NCBI GenBank assembly: GCA_910578585.1
Contig: CAJTRG010000012.1
Location: 1 to 64,000, forward strand
DNA length: 64,000 nt
Direction of reading: 5' to 3'
From: an uncultured Mailhella sp.
Lineage (GTDB): Bacteria; Desulfobacterota; Desulfovibrionia; Desulfovibrionales; Desulfovibrionaceae
A program made the position numbers and the translations under genes. Position 1 is the first letter of the stretch. Each line of letters starts with the position of its first letter. Positions 42,870-53,440 of the stretch are shown in pieces. The notes below the pieces were generated by a model. That model saw nothing but the letters and a program-made list of their open reading frames with translations, was not told the DNA's origin and did not search any database.

Positions 42870-43661
42870 TTATTTGAAAACAAGTTGGTATTTTCTGCTG
42901 TGAATTCTGTATAATAATGAGGAAGATACAGGCAATTTCAAATCAAAAACAATTCTTGTTTTATCTTTTTGAGCATTGGAGCGAATATCTTTTACCATGC
43001 GGTTGCTGATGAGCTGAGGGAGCTTTAAAATCCAATATCCGTCAATATCCACAACAACACGGTCAGGATTATTTAAGCGAAATGTTTTAGGCTTAATGGG
43101 ATTGTTGCCTTCAAAAACCAGACCTACCTGATTGCCGTCCATCATAAGTTCAGCATAAACGATAGTATTGGAATTCTTTTTAGGCTCTAAAATAGTGCGT
43201 GTTTTTAGAGAATCTGTCACAAAAGGCACAGGGAGTTTATCCTGCAAAACGGGCTTTGGCTCAGAAAGAGTTTTTTCTGGAGCTGCAGGTGTTTTATCTT
43301 CAAGAACAGCAGCATGTTCAGGGGCAGTACTGTCCACTTTTTCTACAGTATTGGCAGCGACTTGTGTCTTGGGTTCAGCTGTTAAATGAGTTGTACTTTC
43401 TTCTGTTTTTGCAGTTTCCTGTTCAGCTGGAGGAGTAGTAATAGTTTGGGCATTTTCCTGGGCTGTGAAAACAAGCGATTCAGCAGAAGGAGTTTTTTGT
43501 TCAGTATTTTGTGCAGTTAATTGTGAGGCATCCTGTTCTTCCAGCACTGCATCTTGTTTTTGCGGACTTTGGCTGGGGTCAGTAAACATATAGGCAATGC
43601 AAACAGCAAAAATAGCAAAAACAATGCCTGTTGCCAGATATATCATATTTTTTTTGTTCAT
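42870..43661 (-). CDS. membrane-anchored AMIN-domain protein
   Basis: The 263-residue protein has one N-terminal membrane helix (MIYLATGIVFAIFAVCIAYMF), a long Glu/Ala/Pro/Thr-rich linker of about 110 residues, and a C-terminal AMIN domain (GNNPIKPKTFRLNNPDRVVVDIDG, TRIVFDLKLPVSSSLLY). AMIN domains bind cell-wall or secretion sites in the periplasm. There is no amidase domain, so it is probably a structural or targeting protein. It is directly upstream of mtnA. Confidence 0.83.
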   Translation of the reverse strand: MNKKNMIYLATGIVFAIFAVCIAYMFTDPSQSPQKQDAVLEEQDASQLTAQNTEQKTPSAESLVFTAQENAQTITTPPAEQETAKTEESTTHLTAEPKTQVAANTVEKVDSTAPEHAAVLEDKTPAAPEKTLSEPKPVLQDKLPVPFVTDSLKTRTILEPKKNSNTIVYAELMMDGNQVGLVFEGNNPIKPKTFRLNNPDRVVVDIDGYWILKLPQLISNRMVKDIRSNAQKDKTRIVFDLKLPVSSSLLYRIHSRKYQLVFK

Positions 43662-43691
43662 TGTGAGAAACCTCGTTATTTTTACAAAATA

Positions 43692-45212
43692 TTATCTATT
43701 GGTTGCTTTACGGCGTATACACTCTTTAATTACGTATGACAAGCGTTTGGCAGGGGCCAAATCCGGTTCCAGCTCAAGGGCTTTGTCAATAAATTCATTG
43801 GCTTCTTCGTAGCGGATTAATTCATAATATAAACGGGCAACATTGAAAAATGCATGGCTGTCGTCAGGACTCAGTTTTGTGCATTTAGTGGAAGACTGCA
43901 AAGCCAGATCCACAAGATTGATTTTACGAAGTTTAATCGCAATGTCTGTAAACACATGCTTGTGGGCAGGTTCGTACTTTGCCTGTTTATTGATAAGATC
44001 CATAAAATGGCGTTTAGCAAGATTTTTTTTGCCGGAATTCCAATGGGTTAAACTGACTTGAAATTCTGCCCGTATGGACATATCCAGTTTTAATGCTTTT
44101 TGTGAAAGCGTAAGCTTTTCTTCACCTTCTTTCGGAGCGAGGAGTGCTTCACTGGTTTGGGTGATTTTATCTATTTCACCATTTTCTTTTGCTTTTGTTC
44201 CACTGTCCTTACTTGTTTTTTCTTCTGGCGCTGTGAGCGGTGGAGTTTTAACTTCCTGCGTACTGCTTACGGCAATATTTTTTTCAACATAGGCAGGATC
44301 CTCAGGTTTTTCCAGAGCTTTTTCTACAGGTTTTTCTGGAGCTTTTTCTTGCGCGCTGTCAGCTGTATCTGTTTGTTTTTGTTTGTCTAATTTTTCAATT
44401 TTTTCAGATGATTTTGCAGTATCTGTTTTTATCTCATCAGTAGGAGATTGAACGGTACCTGCTTCTTTTGCAGAGCCGGTATCCGTTAAATTTTTTTCAG
44501 GCTCCGGAGTTTTTTGGACTTGAGTGCTTTGAGCTGGCTGCGTCAGCTGAATTGTTTTGCTGGTTTTAGTTGCTTGAGGAGCCTGATTTGGTTCAGGATT
44601 TTTCTCCTTCTCGCTTGGAGGCTTATTGAGATTATCCGTGGATATTTTAAATTGTGAATTGCTGTTCTTTTTCTGTTCAGCTTTTTTTGTATCGCCTTGA
44701 ACAGAATTCAGCCCAAAATCGTCGACCTTGGTTTTTTGTGGTGCATCAGGGTTGAGATTAAAGTTGAATTCATTGGTTGCTTTCTTGGCTGAAAGGGTAT
44801 TTTTCGGAGCATTTTCGCTCTTTTTTTGGATTGGTTCAGGTTTATTGGCACTTAATTGAATGAAATATTCCCCTGTTTTCTTTGCCGTGTCCTGACCGGT
44901 TTTTGCAGAAGAAACAAGTGTACTGTTTGGGGATAATTTTTTATTGCTCTCAGATTTGAGCGAGAGCATAGATTTTTTCGTTGTTTTATTTAATTGAACA
45001 TTATTAACCTGTCTGAAATTTACGCCGAAAAATGTGGGGGATATTTTATATTTTTCAAACGTAGGCTGATTATTTTCATCAAGCTTTTGAATAAGATAGA
45101 TATTTTCCTTTTCATTAAGGTACACATTCCAAAGAGTCGGCTCATTGGATGTGTTATCTTTGTCCTGGGGGGGACGCCCGGAATAGACATTGATAAACTG
45201 AAAATCACTCAT
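43692..45212 (-). CDS. TPR-containing protein with long low-complexity linker
   Basis: I do not recognise the full family. The 506-residue protein starts with a ~70-residue folded-looking segment (LWNVYLNEKENIYLIQKLDEN), has about 250 residues rich in Lys, Thr, Glu, Pro and Gln, and ends with about 130 residues of TPR-like helices (AKYEPAHKHVFTDIAIKLRKI, SPDDSHAFFNVARLYYEL, YEEANEFIDKALELEPDLAPA). No signal peptide or membrane helix is seen. It is between formate-THF ligase and the AMIN protein. A role as a scaffold is possible. Confidence 0.75.
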   Translation of the reverse strand: MSDFQFINVYSGRPPQDKDNTSNEPTLWNVYLNEKENIYLIQKLDENNQPTFEKYKISPTFFGVNFRQVNNVQLNKTTKKSMLSLKSESNKKLSPNSTLVSSAKTGQDTAKKTGEYFIQLSANKPEPIQKKSENAPKNTLSAKKATNEFNFNLNPDAPQKTKVDDFGLNSVQGDTKKAEQKKNSNSQFKISTDNLNKPPSEKEKNPEPNQAPQATKTSKTIQLTQPAQSTQVQKTPEPEKNLTDTGSAKEAGTVQSPTDEIKTDTAKSSEKIEKLDKQKQTDTADSAQEKAPEKPVEKALEKPEDPAYVEKNIAVSSTQEVKTPPLTAPEEKTSKDSGTKAKENGEIDKITQTSEALLAPKEGEEKLTLSQKALKLDMSIRAEFQVSLTHWNSGKKNLAKRHFMDLINKQAKYEPAHKHVFTDIAIKLRKINLVDLALQSSTKCTKLSPDDSHAFFNVARLYYELIRYEEANEFIDKALELEPDLAPAKRLSYVIKECIRRKATNR

Positions 45213-45223
45213 AGAAAACCTTT

Positions 45224-46993
45224 TTAGAAAATACCGTATACTTTTTCTGTATCAAGATTTACATCAATTCGTGTAAAGGCTGGATTTGAGCCTGTTCCAG
45301 GCATAAGGCTGATATCACCCGTTACAGGTACAACAAAGCCGGCACCGCCGTAATAGCGAACGTCACGGATTTTGAGTGTCCAGTCTTTGGGCACGCCTTT
45401 GATTTTTGGATTATCAGTAAGAGAAAGACTGGTTTTTACCATGCAAAGTCCAAGTTCTTTTCTTTCATATTCTTTTTCCAATTGGATAATTTTTTCTTTG
45501 GCAGCTGGCGCAATATCAACACCGCTTGCGCCGTAAACTTTTTTGGCTACCTTATCAATGCGGTCAAGCATAGGCGTATCCCAATCATAGAGCGGGGTGA
45601 ACGTTTTTTCATCTTCACAGGCGTCAATAACAGCATCCGCAAATTCCAGCGCACCATCACCGCCTTCTGCCCAGTGATTGGAAACAGTCACACGAACACC
45701 GTCGTTTTCGCATAATTTTTTGATTTTCGCGATTTCAGCAGGAGTATCGGCAACAAAAGCATTGATGCAAACAACAGGTTTAATGCCGGATTGCTTTACA
45801 ATATTGATATGATGAAGAAGGTTTTGCGTGCCTTTTTCAACATATTCAACATTTTCATATTTATATTCTTCCGGCATTGGGCGGCCTGTGATAAATTCAG
45901 GTGCGCCGCCATGGCTTTTGAGCGCGCGAACTGTGGCAACAATAACAACAGCGTCAGGGGTAAGACCGCTGAAATGGCATTTTAAATTCCACATTTTTTC
46001 ATAGCCAATATCAGCCCCAAAGCCTGATTCCGTAATATGATAATCATTGAGTTTCAAGGAAACTTTATCGGCAATAATGGAGTTTTGACCGATAGAAATA
46101 TTGGCAAACGGGCCGGCATGCACGAAAACAGGCTGTCCCTCAAGACTTTGGATTACATTGGGTTTAATGGCATCCACAAGCCAGGCAGTCATGGCGCCGT
46201 CAACCTGCAAATCATGGGTCGTCACAGGCATGCCGTATTTATCGTAGGCAACAATGATTTTTCCGATACGTTCACGCATGTCTCTCAAATCATTGCAGAT
46301 AGCTAAAATTCCCATAATTTCAGATGCAACGGAAATATCAAAATGGGATTCCATCATAAAACCGTCTTTCACGCCGCCAAGACCGATAATGATATTGCGC
46401 AGAGATTGGCAGCAAAAATCAATCACAAAGCCAATGCTGACGCGTTTGGGGTCAATATTGAGACGAGCTTTTTTGCTCAGGCGAAGAAGTGTTTCATCAT
46501 CATAATTGCGTTCATGCTGCATGCGGGCAGTAAGGGCTGTCATGGCAAGGTTGTGGGCATTGGTAACAGCGTTGATATCACCTGTAAAACCAAGAGAATA
46601 CTGGGTTAAAGGAATACATTGAGAAAGTCCGCCACCGGCAGCAGATCCTTTAGTGCCCATGGTTGGGCCGCCTGAGGGCTGGCGAATGGCAGCAGCAACT
46701 TTTTTGCCGCGTTTGCCAAGGCCCTGCAAAAGTCCGATAGTGGAAGTGGATTTACCTTCTCCAAGGGGAGTTGGAGTAATGGAAGTAACGGTTATATATT
46801 TGCCGTTTGGGGTATCTTGATGGCGTTCAAGAACACTTTTATAATCAACTTTTCCCATATAGTGACCATAGGGCAGAAGTTCATCTTCCGTAAGCTGAAG
46901 TCTTTTCCCGATTTCGCTGATTTTGAGCATATTTTTTTCAAAATGTTCTGCAATTTCCCAGTCAGCCATTTGAGTAGGATTGATAGTATTCAT
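45224..46993 (-). CDS. fhs: formate-tetrahydrofolate ligase
   Basis: The 589-residue protein has the P-loop-like TPLGEGKSTSTIGLLQGLG and the ATP/formate region RQPSGGPTMGTKGSAAGGGL and PLTQYSLGFTGDINAV. It makes 10-formyl-THF from formate, THF and ATP in one-carbon metabolism. Length and lack of any MTHFD fusion are normal for the bacterial enzyme. It starts a leftward series with an extended -10 promoter candidate just upstream. Confidence 0.97.
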   Translation of the reverse strand: MNTINPTQMADWEIAEHFEKNMLKISEIGKRLQLTEDELLPYGHYMGKVDYKSVLERHQDTPNGKYITVTSITPTPLGEGKSTSTIGLLQGLGKRGKKVAAAIRQPSGGPTMGTKGSAAGGGLSQCIPLTQYSLGFTGDINAVTNAHNLAMTALTARMQHERNYDDETLLRLSKKARLNIDPKRVSIGFVIDFCCQSLRNIIIGLGGVKDGFMMESHFDISVASEIMGILAICNDLRDMRERIGKIIVAYDKYGMPVTTHDLQVDGAMTAWLVDAIKPNVIQSLEGQPVFVHAGPFANISIGQNSIIADKVSLKLNDYHITESGFGADIGYEKMWNLKCHFSGLTPDAVVIVATVRALKSHGGAPEFITGRPMPEEYKYENVEYVEKGTQNLLHHINIVKQSGIKPVVCINAFVADTPAEIAKIKKLCENDGVRVTVSNHWAEGGDGALEFADAVIDACEDEKTFTPLYDWDTPMLDRIDKVAKKVYGASGVDIAPAAKEKIIQLEKEYERKELGLCMVKTSLSLTDNPKIKGVPKDWTLKIRDVRYYGGAGFVVPVTGDISLMPGTGSNPAFTRIDVNLDTEKVYGIF

Positions 46994-47022
46994 AGTATCC
47001 CCTTAAATTTTCGTTGACAAAT

Positions 47023-47031
47023 ACTATAGCA
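47023..47031 (-). promoter_or_regulatory. extended -10 promoter element of fhs
   Basis: On the minus strand TGC-TATAGT (47031-47023) matches an extended -10, about 30 bases before the fhs ATG. No good -35 is seen. Confidence 0.4.
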
Positions 47032-47126
47032 AAAATTTAAAGAATAATCTAGCTTGTTCAAAGAGAATTTTTTGGATAAAATAATCAAAAAATTTTTTAT
47101 AATAACTGTGATGTAACGGATTTAGA

Positions 47127-49184
47127 GTGAGAAAGAGCGGTTTTTTATTTATTTTTTTCGTGTCTTGCTTAATGGCAAGTTTTGTTTTCCTTGGTCAGGG
47201 ACAATATGTTTTTGCATCTGAAGAAGAATCTGAAAATACACGTACAGAAGCTTCTTTGCCAGACGAAAACAGTCAAAATTCAGAAGAAATTTCAGAAGAA
47301 ACACAAGAACAGACAACTGAACAAAAGTCCAGAATATCCTATAATTATGAATTTGTATTTGCAGAAAATACAGAAGAGATTTTACCGGAAATCAAGCAGG
47401 ATATGATCAAGCTTGTGGTCAAAAACAGTCAGTTGGAATTTTTGAAAGATCAGGCCATTGAAAATGAATTTGCACTGATACGGCGCATTAATAATGATAT
47501 TGACATTGCTGAGGATGTGCTCAAATCCTATGGCTATTATTCAGGGTACGCCAAGTATGCGCTTGAAGATGTAGAAAATAAAAAGCATGTAATTATAACA
47601 CTTTATCCTGAAGAACAATATAAAATTGATACCATTGCCATTAAATATACCCACAGCACGGCTTTGCCAAAATATTTTTTAACCTATAAAAATAAAAGAA
47701 ATAGTATTTTTGACAGTTATACGCCGTATACAGCGCCGCAGTTTGCAGAGGAAGTAAAAGTTGACACGCCCTATGCTATTGCAGCAAATATTCTTGCAGC
47801 GGTGGATGATTTGCCGCGTCCGCTTCGGAGCAATGGGTATCCCAACGCGAAAGTTGCTTCTTCTGCCTACAGTATTGATAAAGAAAACAAAGAGTTGAAA
47901 GGCACTGTTTTTATCAATCAGGGCTTGCCTGCAATTTTGGGGGATGTTGATTTAACGGGAAATACAGAAGTTTCCTCAGAATATATTTTAAAGCTTTGCC
48001 CATGGCGGCCGGGAACTGTTTGGGATGACAGATTTTTATTGAAATATCGTGAACGGCTGCAAAAAACAGGCTTGTTTGAACACGTGCATATTGAATACGA
48101 TAAAAAAACATATCGTGAATACAACCGCAAATATCGGGAAGATCGCAAAGAAAAACAGAATAAAGACATAGTGCTTGAGCCTGTGACCTTGCCTGTTTTA
48201 TTGAATGTTAAAGAGGGGAAGAAGAAAAGTATTGGCGGTTCAGCCTATTATTCCACCGATGATGGTCCGGGTGCAGAAATTTTGTGGGAACACAGAAACA
48301 TTTTGGGCAATGGAGAAATTTTGCAGTTATCCATGCCGCTCAAAGATGATGCTTTGTTTTTGGCAGCCAATTTCAAAAAGCCTGCTTTTGGCTGCAGGGA
48401 ACAAAATTTGATTGTTCGTTCGCGTATTGGTTATGAAAAAACAGACGCCTACAATCAAAAATTTGCTGAATTTGGTTTTGGTATTGAACGGGAAATCCAC
48501 GAAAAGTGGTGGCTGGAAAGTTTACTCAATTTTGACCATATTATTCCTAAAAAATGGCAGGGAGAAAGTTATTCTTCCATTGCTTTTGCCAATACTCTGA
48601 AATACGATGACCGCAATTCCAGAATCAATCCGACAGAAGGCTTTATTTCTTCTTTAAAACTTATGCCTATGCACGGTTTTTCTCATGTGGAATTTACTGC
48701 CTTTGTGACAGAATTTGATACGTCTGTGTATTTGCCCTTGGGAGATAAAACGGTTTTGGCGCTGCGCGCAGCTGTAGGCACTATGTTTGGCGGGGATAAT
48801 ACTATCCCTCGTTCAAAACGCTTTTTCCTTGGCGGCGGCGGATCTGTCCGTGGTTTTGAATATCAGGAAATTGGCAGGCACGATGGAAATGATGATCCCT
48901 ACGGCGGCATTTCCTATACCTTATTCAATAGCGAAGTGCGGCAAAATGTGACCAAAGACTTGGCTCTTGTGGGATTTGTTGACGGCGGTATGGTGTATGA
49001 GGAAGTGACGCCGGATTTTTCTGAAACAATGGCAATAGGTGCAGGCGTGGGACTTCGGTATAATACGCCTATTGGCCCTGTGCGTTTTGATATTGCCGTT
49101 CCGCTTACGGACGCTTTTGAAGATAAAGTGAAGAAAGAAATCACCGATTATCAACTCTATATAAGTATTGGACAGGCTTTTTAA
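47127..49184 (+). CDS. tamA: TamA-type outer membrane assembly factor
   Basis: The 685-residue protein has a signal peptide (KSGFLFIFFVSCLMASF), an acidic linker, POTRA-type repeats (about residues 70-330) and a C-terminal Omp85 barrel (about 340-685) with RFFLGGGGSVRGFEYQEIG and a final Phe (GQAF). With TamB it moves proteins or lipids across the periplasm to the outer membrane. GTG 47127 is the start, with ACGGA seven bases before. The stop overlaps the tamB start by one base. Confidence 0.92.
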   Translation: MRKSGFLFIFFVSCLMASFVFLGQGQYVFASEEESENTRTEASLPDENSQNSEEISEETQEQTTEQKSRISYNYEFVFAENTEEILPEIKQDMIKLVVKNSQLEFLKDQAIENEFALIRRINNDIDIAEDVLKSYGYYSGYAKYALEDVENKKHVIITLYPEEQYKIDTIAIKYTHSTALPKYFLTYKNKRNSIFDSYTPYTAPQFAEEVKVDTPYAIAANILAAVDDLPRPLRSNGYPNAKVASSAYSIDKENKELKGTVFINQGLPAILGDVDLTGNTEVSSEYILKLCPWRPGTVWDDRFLLKYRERLQKTGLFEHVHIEYDKKTYREYNRKYREDRKEKQNKDIVLEPVTLPVLLNVKEGKKKSIGGSAYYSTDDGPGAEILWEHRNILGNGEILQLSMPLKDDALFLAANFKKPAFGCREQNLIVRSRIGYEKTDAYNQKFAEFGFGIEREIHEKWWLESLLNFDHIIPKKWQGESYSSIAFANTLKYDDRNSRINPTEGFISSLKLMPMHGFSHVEFTAFVTEFDTSVYLPLGDKTVLALRAAVGTMFGGDNTIPRSKRFFLGGGGSVRGFEYQEIGRHDGNDDPYGGISYTLFNSEVRQNVTKDLALVGFVDGGMVYEEVTPDFSETMAIGAGVGLRYNTPIGPVRFDIAVPLTDAFEDKVKKEITDYQLYISIGQAF

Positions 49185-52100
49185 TGGATAGTGCTCGTAT
49201 AAAAAAATATATTCGCAAGACCTTTAAATATACAGGTGTTTTTTTCGGCAGTATTTTTATTGTACTACTCTTTGCCTTTTTGTGTATTCGTTTTCAATTT
49301 GTAGAAAATATCATCAAAAATTATGCAGTTGAGTTTATCAATAAGGAACTTGCGGCATATCATCTTCAAATATCTGTTGGTGACCTCGATTTGAATTTGC
49401 CTGTTTCTGTGCGCATACGAAATATCGCTGTACAAGACGACAGCGGCGAATTTTTACATGCTGAATCCTTGAGTTTAAACAGCCGGCTTTTGGCATTATT
49501 CCGCTATCAGGTGGCTATTCCCAGTATTGAGTTGAAATATCTTACTTTGCAGCGCATGCCGGCCGTCACCGTACCTCCGGCATTGGAACAAGAAGAAAAG
49601 AAAGAAGAAAAGCTGTCTGCAAAAGAACAATTTGAGCAAATTCATGGACTTTTATTCCATGAACATATGCCTTCTGTTTTAGTCAGCAATATTTCTTTTG
49701 ATCATATTACCATTAATCCCATGGCGCTCAATAGTTTTAAAAGTGGGGAAAGTTTAGAAGAGCGTTTCTTTGACGGTCCTCTTGTGGTGGACGGGAAATT
49801 TTCTGCAAGTATTGAAAAAGAGCTTTGCCGTTTTAAAGGAAAATTAGCCGCCGCCTATCAAAATAATAATGCAGCCATTGAAAATTTATTGGATATTTTC
49901 CCTAATCAAACCATACGTTTTTCTTTGGATTATACGGATGAAAAAGGCGTTTTCATCGAACTTGCCAAAACCATGGCCAATCTGTCTTCTTCTTCCGAAG
50001 CTCATGCGCTCTTCTCCACAAAATTTGTGGGCACGCTTTCAGAATTTGAAGTGGATGCAAATGCAGAAGCTTTTGATGATACGTATTTTAAAGAGCCTGC
50101 AAAATTTACAGCGCATTATACGCCAAAGCCTTTTAAAGGAAATGTTCAGCTTTCTGCAAAGCCCTATATCCCTGAGGTGCTGAATAGCGCTGATATTACA
50201 GCTAAAATTGAGTTAGATACATTTTCTGTTTCTGACAGCGGTGAACGTTTGGAAAAAATGCAGTTTGTTGATGAAGAAACAGGCGAGAAAATTTCTATTG
50301 ACCCGAATATGCCTTATGATCAGGCTGTGGCAGAAAACGGCGAAGCACCCAATAAAAATGTCAGTTTTGCTTATGATATCAATTGCAAAGACATGGACTT
50401 TGTCAGTCCCATGCTCAAGGATTTATTGGGCAGTGAACAGCAAATTATCGGGCAGCTTGATGTGCAGTTTTTTGTTCGGCAGCTGCCCCGTTTCTTTGCA
50501 AAAAATGTGAATTTCCTGGCAAAAAGTATCAGTTCTAAAACTAATATTGCCATTTCTCGGGAAGTTTTTGTTCATTCAGATTTCAATATCAATAATTTTT
50601 CCTTTTTGAATACAGAAACACAAACCAATCAAGGGAAAATGGCTGGCGTTTTGAATATTACGGGCAATATTGAAGATCCGCAAATTGTTTTTCAAGCTGC
50701 CATCCCGGAACTTGTGACAACGGAATATGCCAGTGCAGAAGATAAAAACAATGATCACAACGGCAAAGAATTAACGCTGGAAAATTTGAAATTGATGCTG
50801 AAAAGCAAGGGCTTTGAAAAGCCTGTTGATGTTATTCCTTTAGATATGGAGAAAATGCGCGCTCTGTATCAAAAACATCAATACGCCACGTCCATTCAAA
50901 GAATGAAGGAATTATTTTACAGTGCTGTGAATTATCCTGTAAAACTTGAACTGATTTTCAATGCTGACTATATGGATGAGCACAGCTTTGTCAATGCTGA
51001 TATTCGCTTGAGTCCAAAAGTCCTTGGTCTTGGTGAAAATGCAAATAAATTTGTTGAGTTCTCCAAAGTGCATGCCAATATTTTCGGGGCAAGTTTAGAC
51101 GGAAATTTGTATGTTGATTTGCCTGAAACAATGGAAGAAGAGTATGCCATCAAAGGCAAACTGCAGGGAAAAATGGCTGATGCCGCAGCGCTTGAAAATG
51201 CATTTTTCCTGCCTTTGCAAATCAATAATTTGTCTTATCTGGCGGAATTTAATGTGACGCCGCAAAAAGGACAAAGTGTGCGCGTTTCCATGAATGCAGA
51301 CAATGGTGCGTATAACTTGGACGAATGGAAAAATTTTAATGCAAAAATCAATATTGATGATGTGTGGAAAGATATGTTTGTTGATAATTCCATACAGTTT
51401 GCTTCCCTGGAACTTGGTGACCTTGGCACTGTGAAAGATTGTACTTTGACCCTGAAAGGTCTCCTGACCAAAATGCTTTTGCATGCAAGTTTCAAAGGGG
51501 ATGCAATTTTTGATACCAAAGCCACGCTTTCCACTAATTTTGAACATCTTTCCGGTACCTTATTCAATTTTAATTTTGAATATCCCTTTATGAAGACAAA
51601 AATTCGTTTGCAAAAACCTTTCAATTTCCTGTTTTCACCAACCAATATGAATGTACAGGATATGCAGCTTGCCATTGCGCCTCACGGGGAATTGCGTCTT
51701 GGCGGGCAGCTTGCGCAAAACAATATGAATTTAAAGGGAAATATCAATAAAATTGATTTATCCTATTTGCCGCTGGATTTAAAAGGTATACTTAGTTCTA
51801 CACTGGCAATATCCGGTACGCCTCATTCCCCAAAGGGAAATATTGAGCTTTTGTTGAAAGATTTTCAAACTCTGGTCAGTCCTAAGGTTTCCTTTGTCCT
51901 GAAAGGAAATATTGTACAGGCAGGGCAGGATTATAAGCTCAGTTTAGCCCTGAATATGCTTGAGAAAGAAAAATACAATGTTGAAAAGGCAAATGTCAGT
52001 CTGCAAATTCCTTTGCAGTATACACCGCTGCTTACTGTTTCAACAACGCGTCCTGTGCAGGGGCAATTTGCCTATAAGGGAAGCCTGAAAACGCTTTGGA

Positions 52101-53416
52101 GTTATGTTCCCCTTGACGGACGCACTTTAGAAGGACAGCTGGATTTGAATGGCAATATTTCCGGAACGCTTGAACGTCTTGATATTAATTACACGGCAAA
52201 ATCCTTACAGGCAAAATATGAAGATTTAATTCTTGGCATTATGCTGACGGATTTAAATTTTGAAAGTGCGCTGAAAAAGGGGCACGGCACGGTTAAACTT
52301 TCTGCAAAAGACGGACGTAAAGGCACCGTCAGTGTGAACGGCAGTTTTGATGTTCCATTCTTATACCACGGGCAATATCAGCCCGCATTTATCAAAAAGA
52401 ATGCTGAGAAAAACAGACAAGCCTATGAACGACAACTGCGAACTGCCAAAAGTTCTGCCCTGATTCTGGATGTGAAAACAGAACTTTCCAATTTTAATCC
52501 ATTTTACCGCAGTGACTTTTTCATCGTATTATCTGGTTTTGTGACCGCTCAGGAAATGGTTGAAAATCCAAAAGTTGCCGGGGATATTTCCATTGATAAT
52601 GCAGAAGTGCATTTGGAAAATATTCGTTACAGCTCCATTCCTGCTCTTAACATTGTGGAAGATTCCTCAAAGAGAATACGCAGGAAACGGGCAGGGTCAG
52701 GAAGAAATTTAGGCATTGACATCCATATTCCGCGGCAGGTGGGCGTCTATGCTCCGGGCATTGAAACCCTGTGGAAAGGGGATATGTCTGTTTTTGGCAG
52801 AATACAGGAACCGGCAATTAAAGGAACGCTCAAAGCCTTCAAAGGTCAAATGAAAATTTTGAACAGTGAGCTCAAACTGAACAAAGGGGAAATTATTTTT
52901 GACGGCTCAACACCCATTGCACCCATTGTGGATTTGAAGCTGGAACATAATGGAAAGGGCGTACAATCCTTTGTATCGCTGAAAGGTTTGGCATTTCAGC
53001 CGGAACTTGAAATCAGCAGTAATCCGTATTTGCCTTCTGATGAAGTGCTTGCGCATATTTTGTTTGCCCGTTCCATGACGGAATTGAGTGATTTTGAAAA
53101 AATTCGTTTGGCAACAGTGTTCACCAGCTTAATGGGCTTTGACGTCAGCCGCGGCATAACAGGAACAACAAAGAATTTATTTGGTTTAGATGTGCTTTCC
53201 ATTGATAATAAGCAAAGCGCGAGCGGGGAAGAAGAAATCAGCGTTGAACTTGGTAAGTATTTGCGCAATAATGTGTACGTGGGGCTGGAGCAGGAAGTTG
53301 GCTCTCAGGATACATCCGGGGTTTTAAAATATGAAGTCAACGAACATCTTTCCGCGGGAACAAAAGTTGGTACAGAAGACAGCACCATAGGTTTTCAATG
53401 GAAATATGATTATTAG
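49184..53416 (+). CDS. tamB: translocation/assembly module TamB
   Basis: The 1410-residue protein has an N-terminal membrane helix (FFGSIFIVLLFAFLCIRF) and an extended beta-rich body (about 50-1150) that would form the periplasm-spanning groove, followed by the C-terminal DUF490 region (GTLKAFKGQMKILNSELKL, LARSMTELSDFEKIRL) ending in WKYDY. It forms an operon with tamA by a one-base stop/start overlap. A length of 1410 residues is in the usual TamB range. No damage is seen. Confidence 0.92.
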   Translation: MDSARIKKYIRKTFKYTGVFFGSIFIVLLFAFLCIRFQFVENIIKNYAVEFINKELAAYHLQISVGDLDLNLPVSVRIRNIAVQDDSGEFLHAESLSLNSRLLALFRYQVAIPSIELKYLTLQRMPAVTVPPALEQEEKKEEKLSAKEQFEQIHGLLFHEHMPSVLVSNISFDHITINPMALNSFKSGESLEERFFDGPLVVDGKFSASIEKELCRFKGKLAAAYQNNNAAIENLLDIFPNQTIRFSLDYTDEKGVFIELAKTMANLSSSSEAHALFSTKFVGTLSEFEVDANAEAFDDTYFKEPAKFTAHYTPKPFKGNVQLSAKPYIPEVLNSADITAKIELDTFSVSDSGERLEKMQFVDEETGEKISIDPNMPYDQAVAENGEAPNKNVSFAYDINCKDMDFVSPMLKDLLGSEQQIIGQLDVQFFVRQLPRFFAKNVNFLAKSISSKTNIAISREVFVHSDFNINNFSFLNTETQTNQGKMAGVLNITGNIEDPQIVFQAAIPELVTTEYASAEDKNNDHNGKELTLENLKLMLKSKGFEKPVDVIPLDMEKMRALYQKHQYATSIQRMKELFYSAVNYPVKLELIFNADYMDEHSFVNADIRLSPKVLGLGENANKFVEFSKVHANIFGASLDGNLYVDLPETMEEEYAIKGKLQGKMADAAALENAFFLPLQINNLSYLAEFNVTPQKGQSVRVSMNADNGAYNLDEWKNFNAKINIDDVWKDMFVDNSIQFASLELGDLGTVKDCTLTLKGLLTKMLLHASFKGDAIFDTKATLSTNFEHLSGTLFNFNFEYPFMKTKIRLQKPFNFLFSPTNMNVQDMQLAIAPHGELRLGGQLAQNNMNLKGNINKIDLSYLPLDLKGILSSTLAISGTPHSPKGNIELLLKDFQTLVSPKVSFVLKGNIVQAGQDYKLSLALNMLEKEKYNVEKANVSLQIPLQYTPLLTVSTTRPVQGQFAYKGSLKTLWSYVPLDGRTLEGQLDLNGNISGTLERLDINYTAKSLQAKYEDLILGIMLTDLNFESALKKGHGTVKLSAKDGRKGTVSVNGSFDVPFLYHGQYQPAFIKKNAEKNRQAYERQLRTAKSSALILDVKTELSNFNPFYRSDFFIVLSGFVTAQEMVENPKVAGDISIDNAEVHLENIRYSSIPALNIVEDSSKRIRRKRAGSGRNLGIDIHIPRQVGVYAPGIETLWKGDMSVFGRIQEPAIKGTLKAFKGQMKILNSELKLNKGEIIFDGSTPIAPIVDLKLEHNGKGVQSFVSLKGLAFQPELEISSNPYLPSDEVLAHILFARSMTELSDFEKIRLATVFTSLMGFDVSRGITGTTKNLFGLDVLSIDNKQSASGEEEISVELGKYLRNNVYVGLEQEVGSQDTSGVLKYEVNEHLSAGTKVGTEDSTIGFQWKYDY

Positions 53417-53440
53417 GCGGAGTTTTTGTATAGGATTCTT

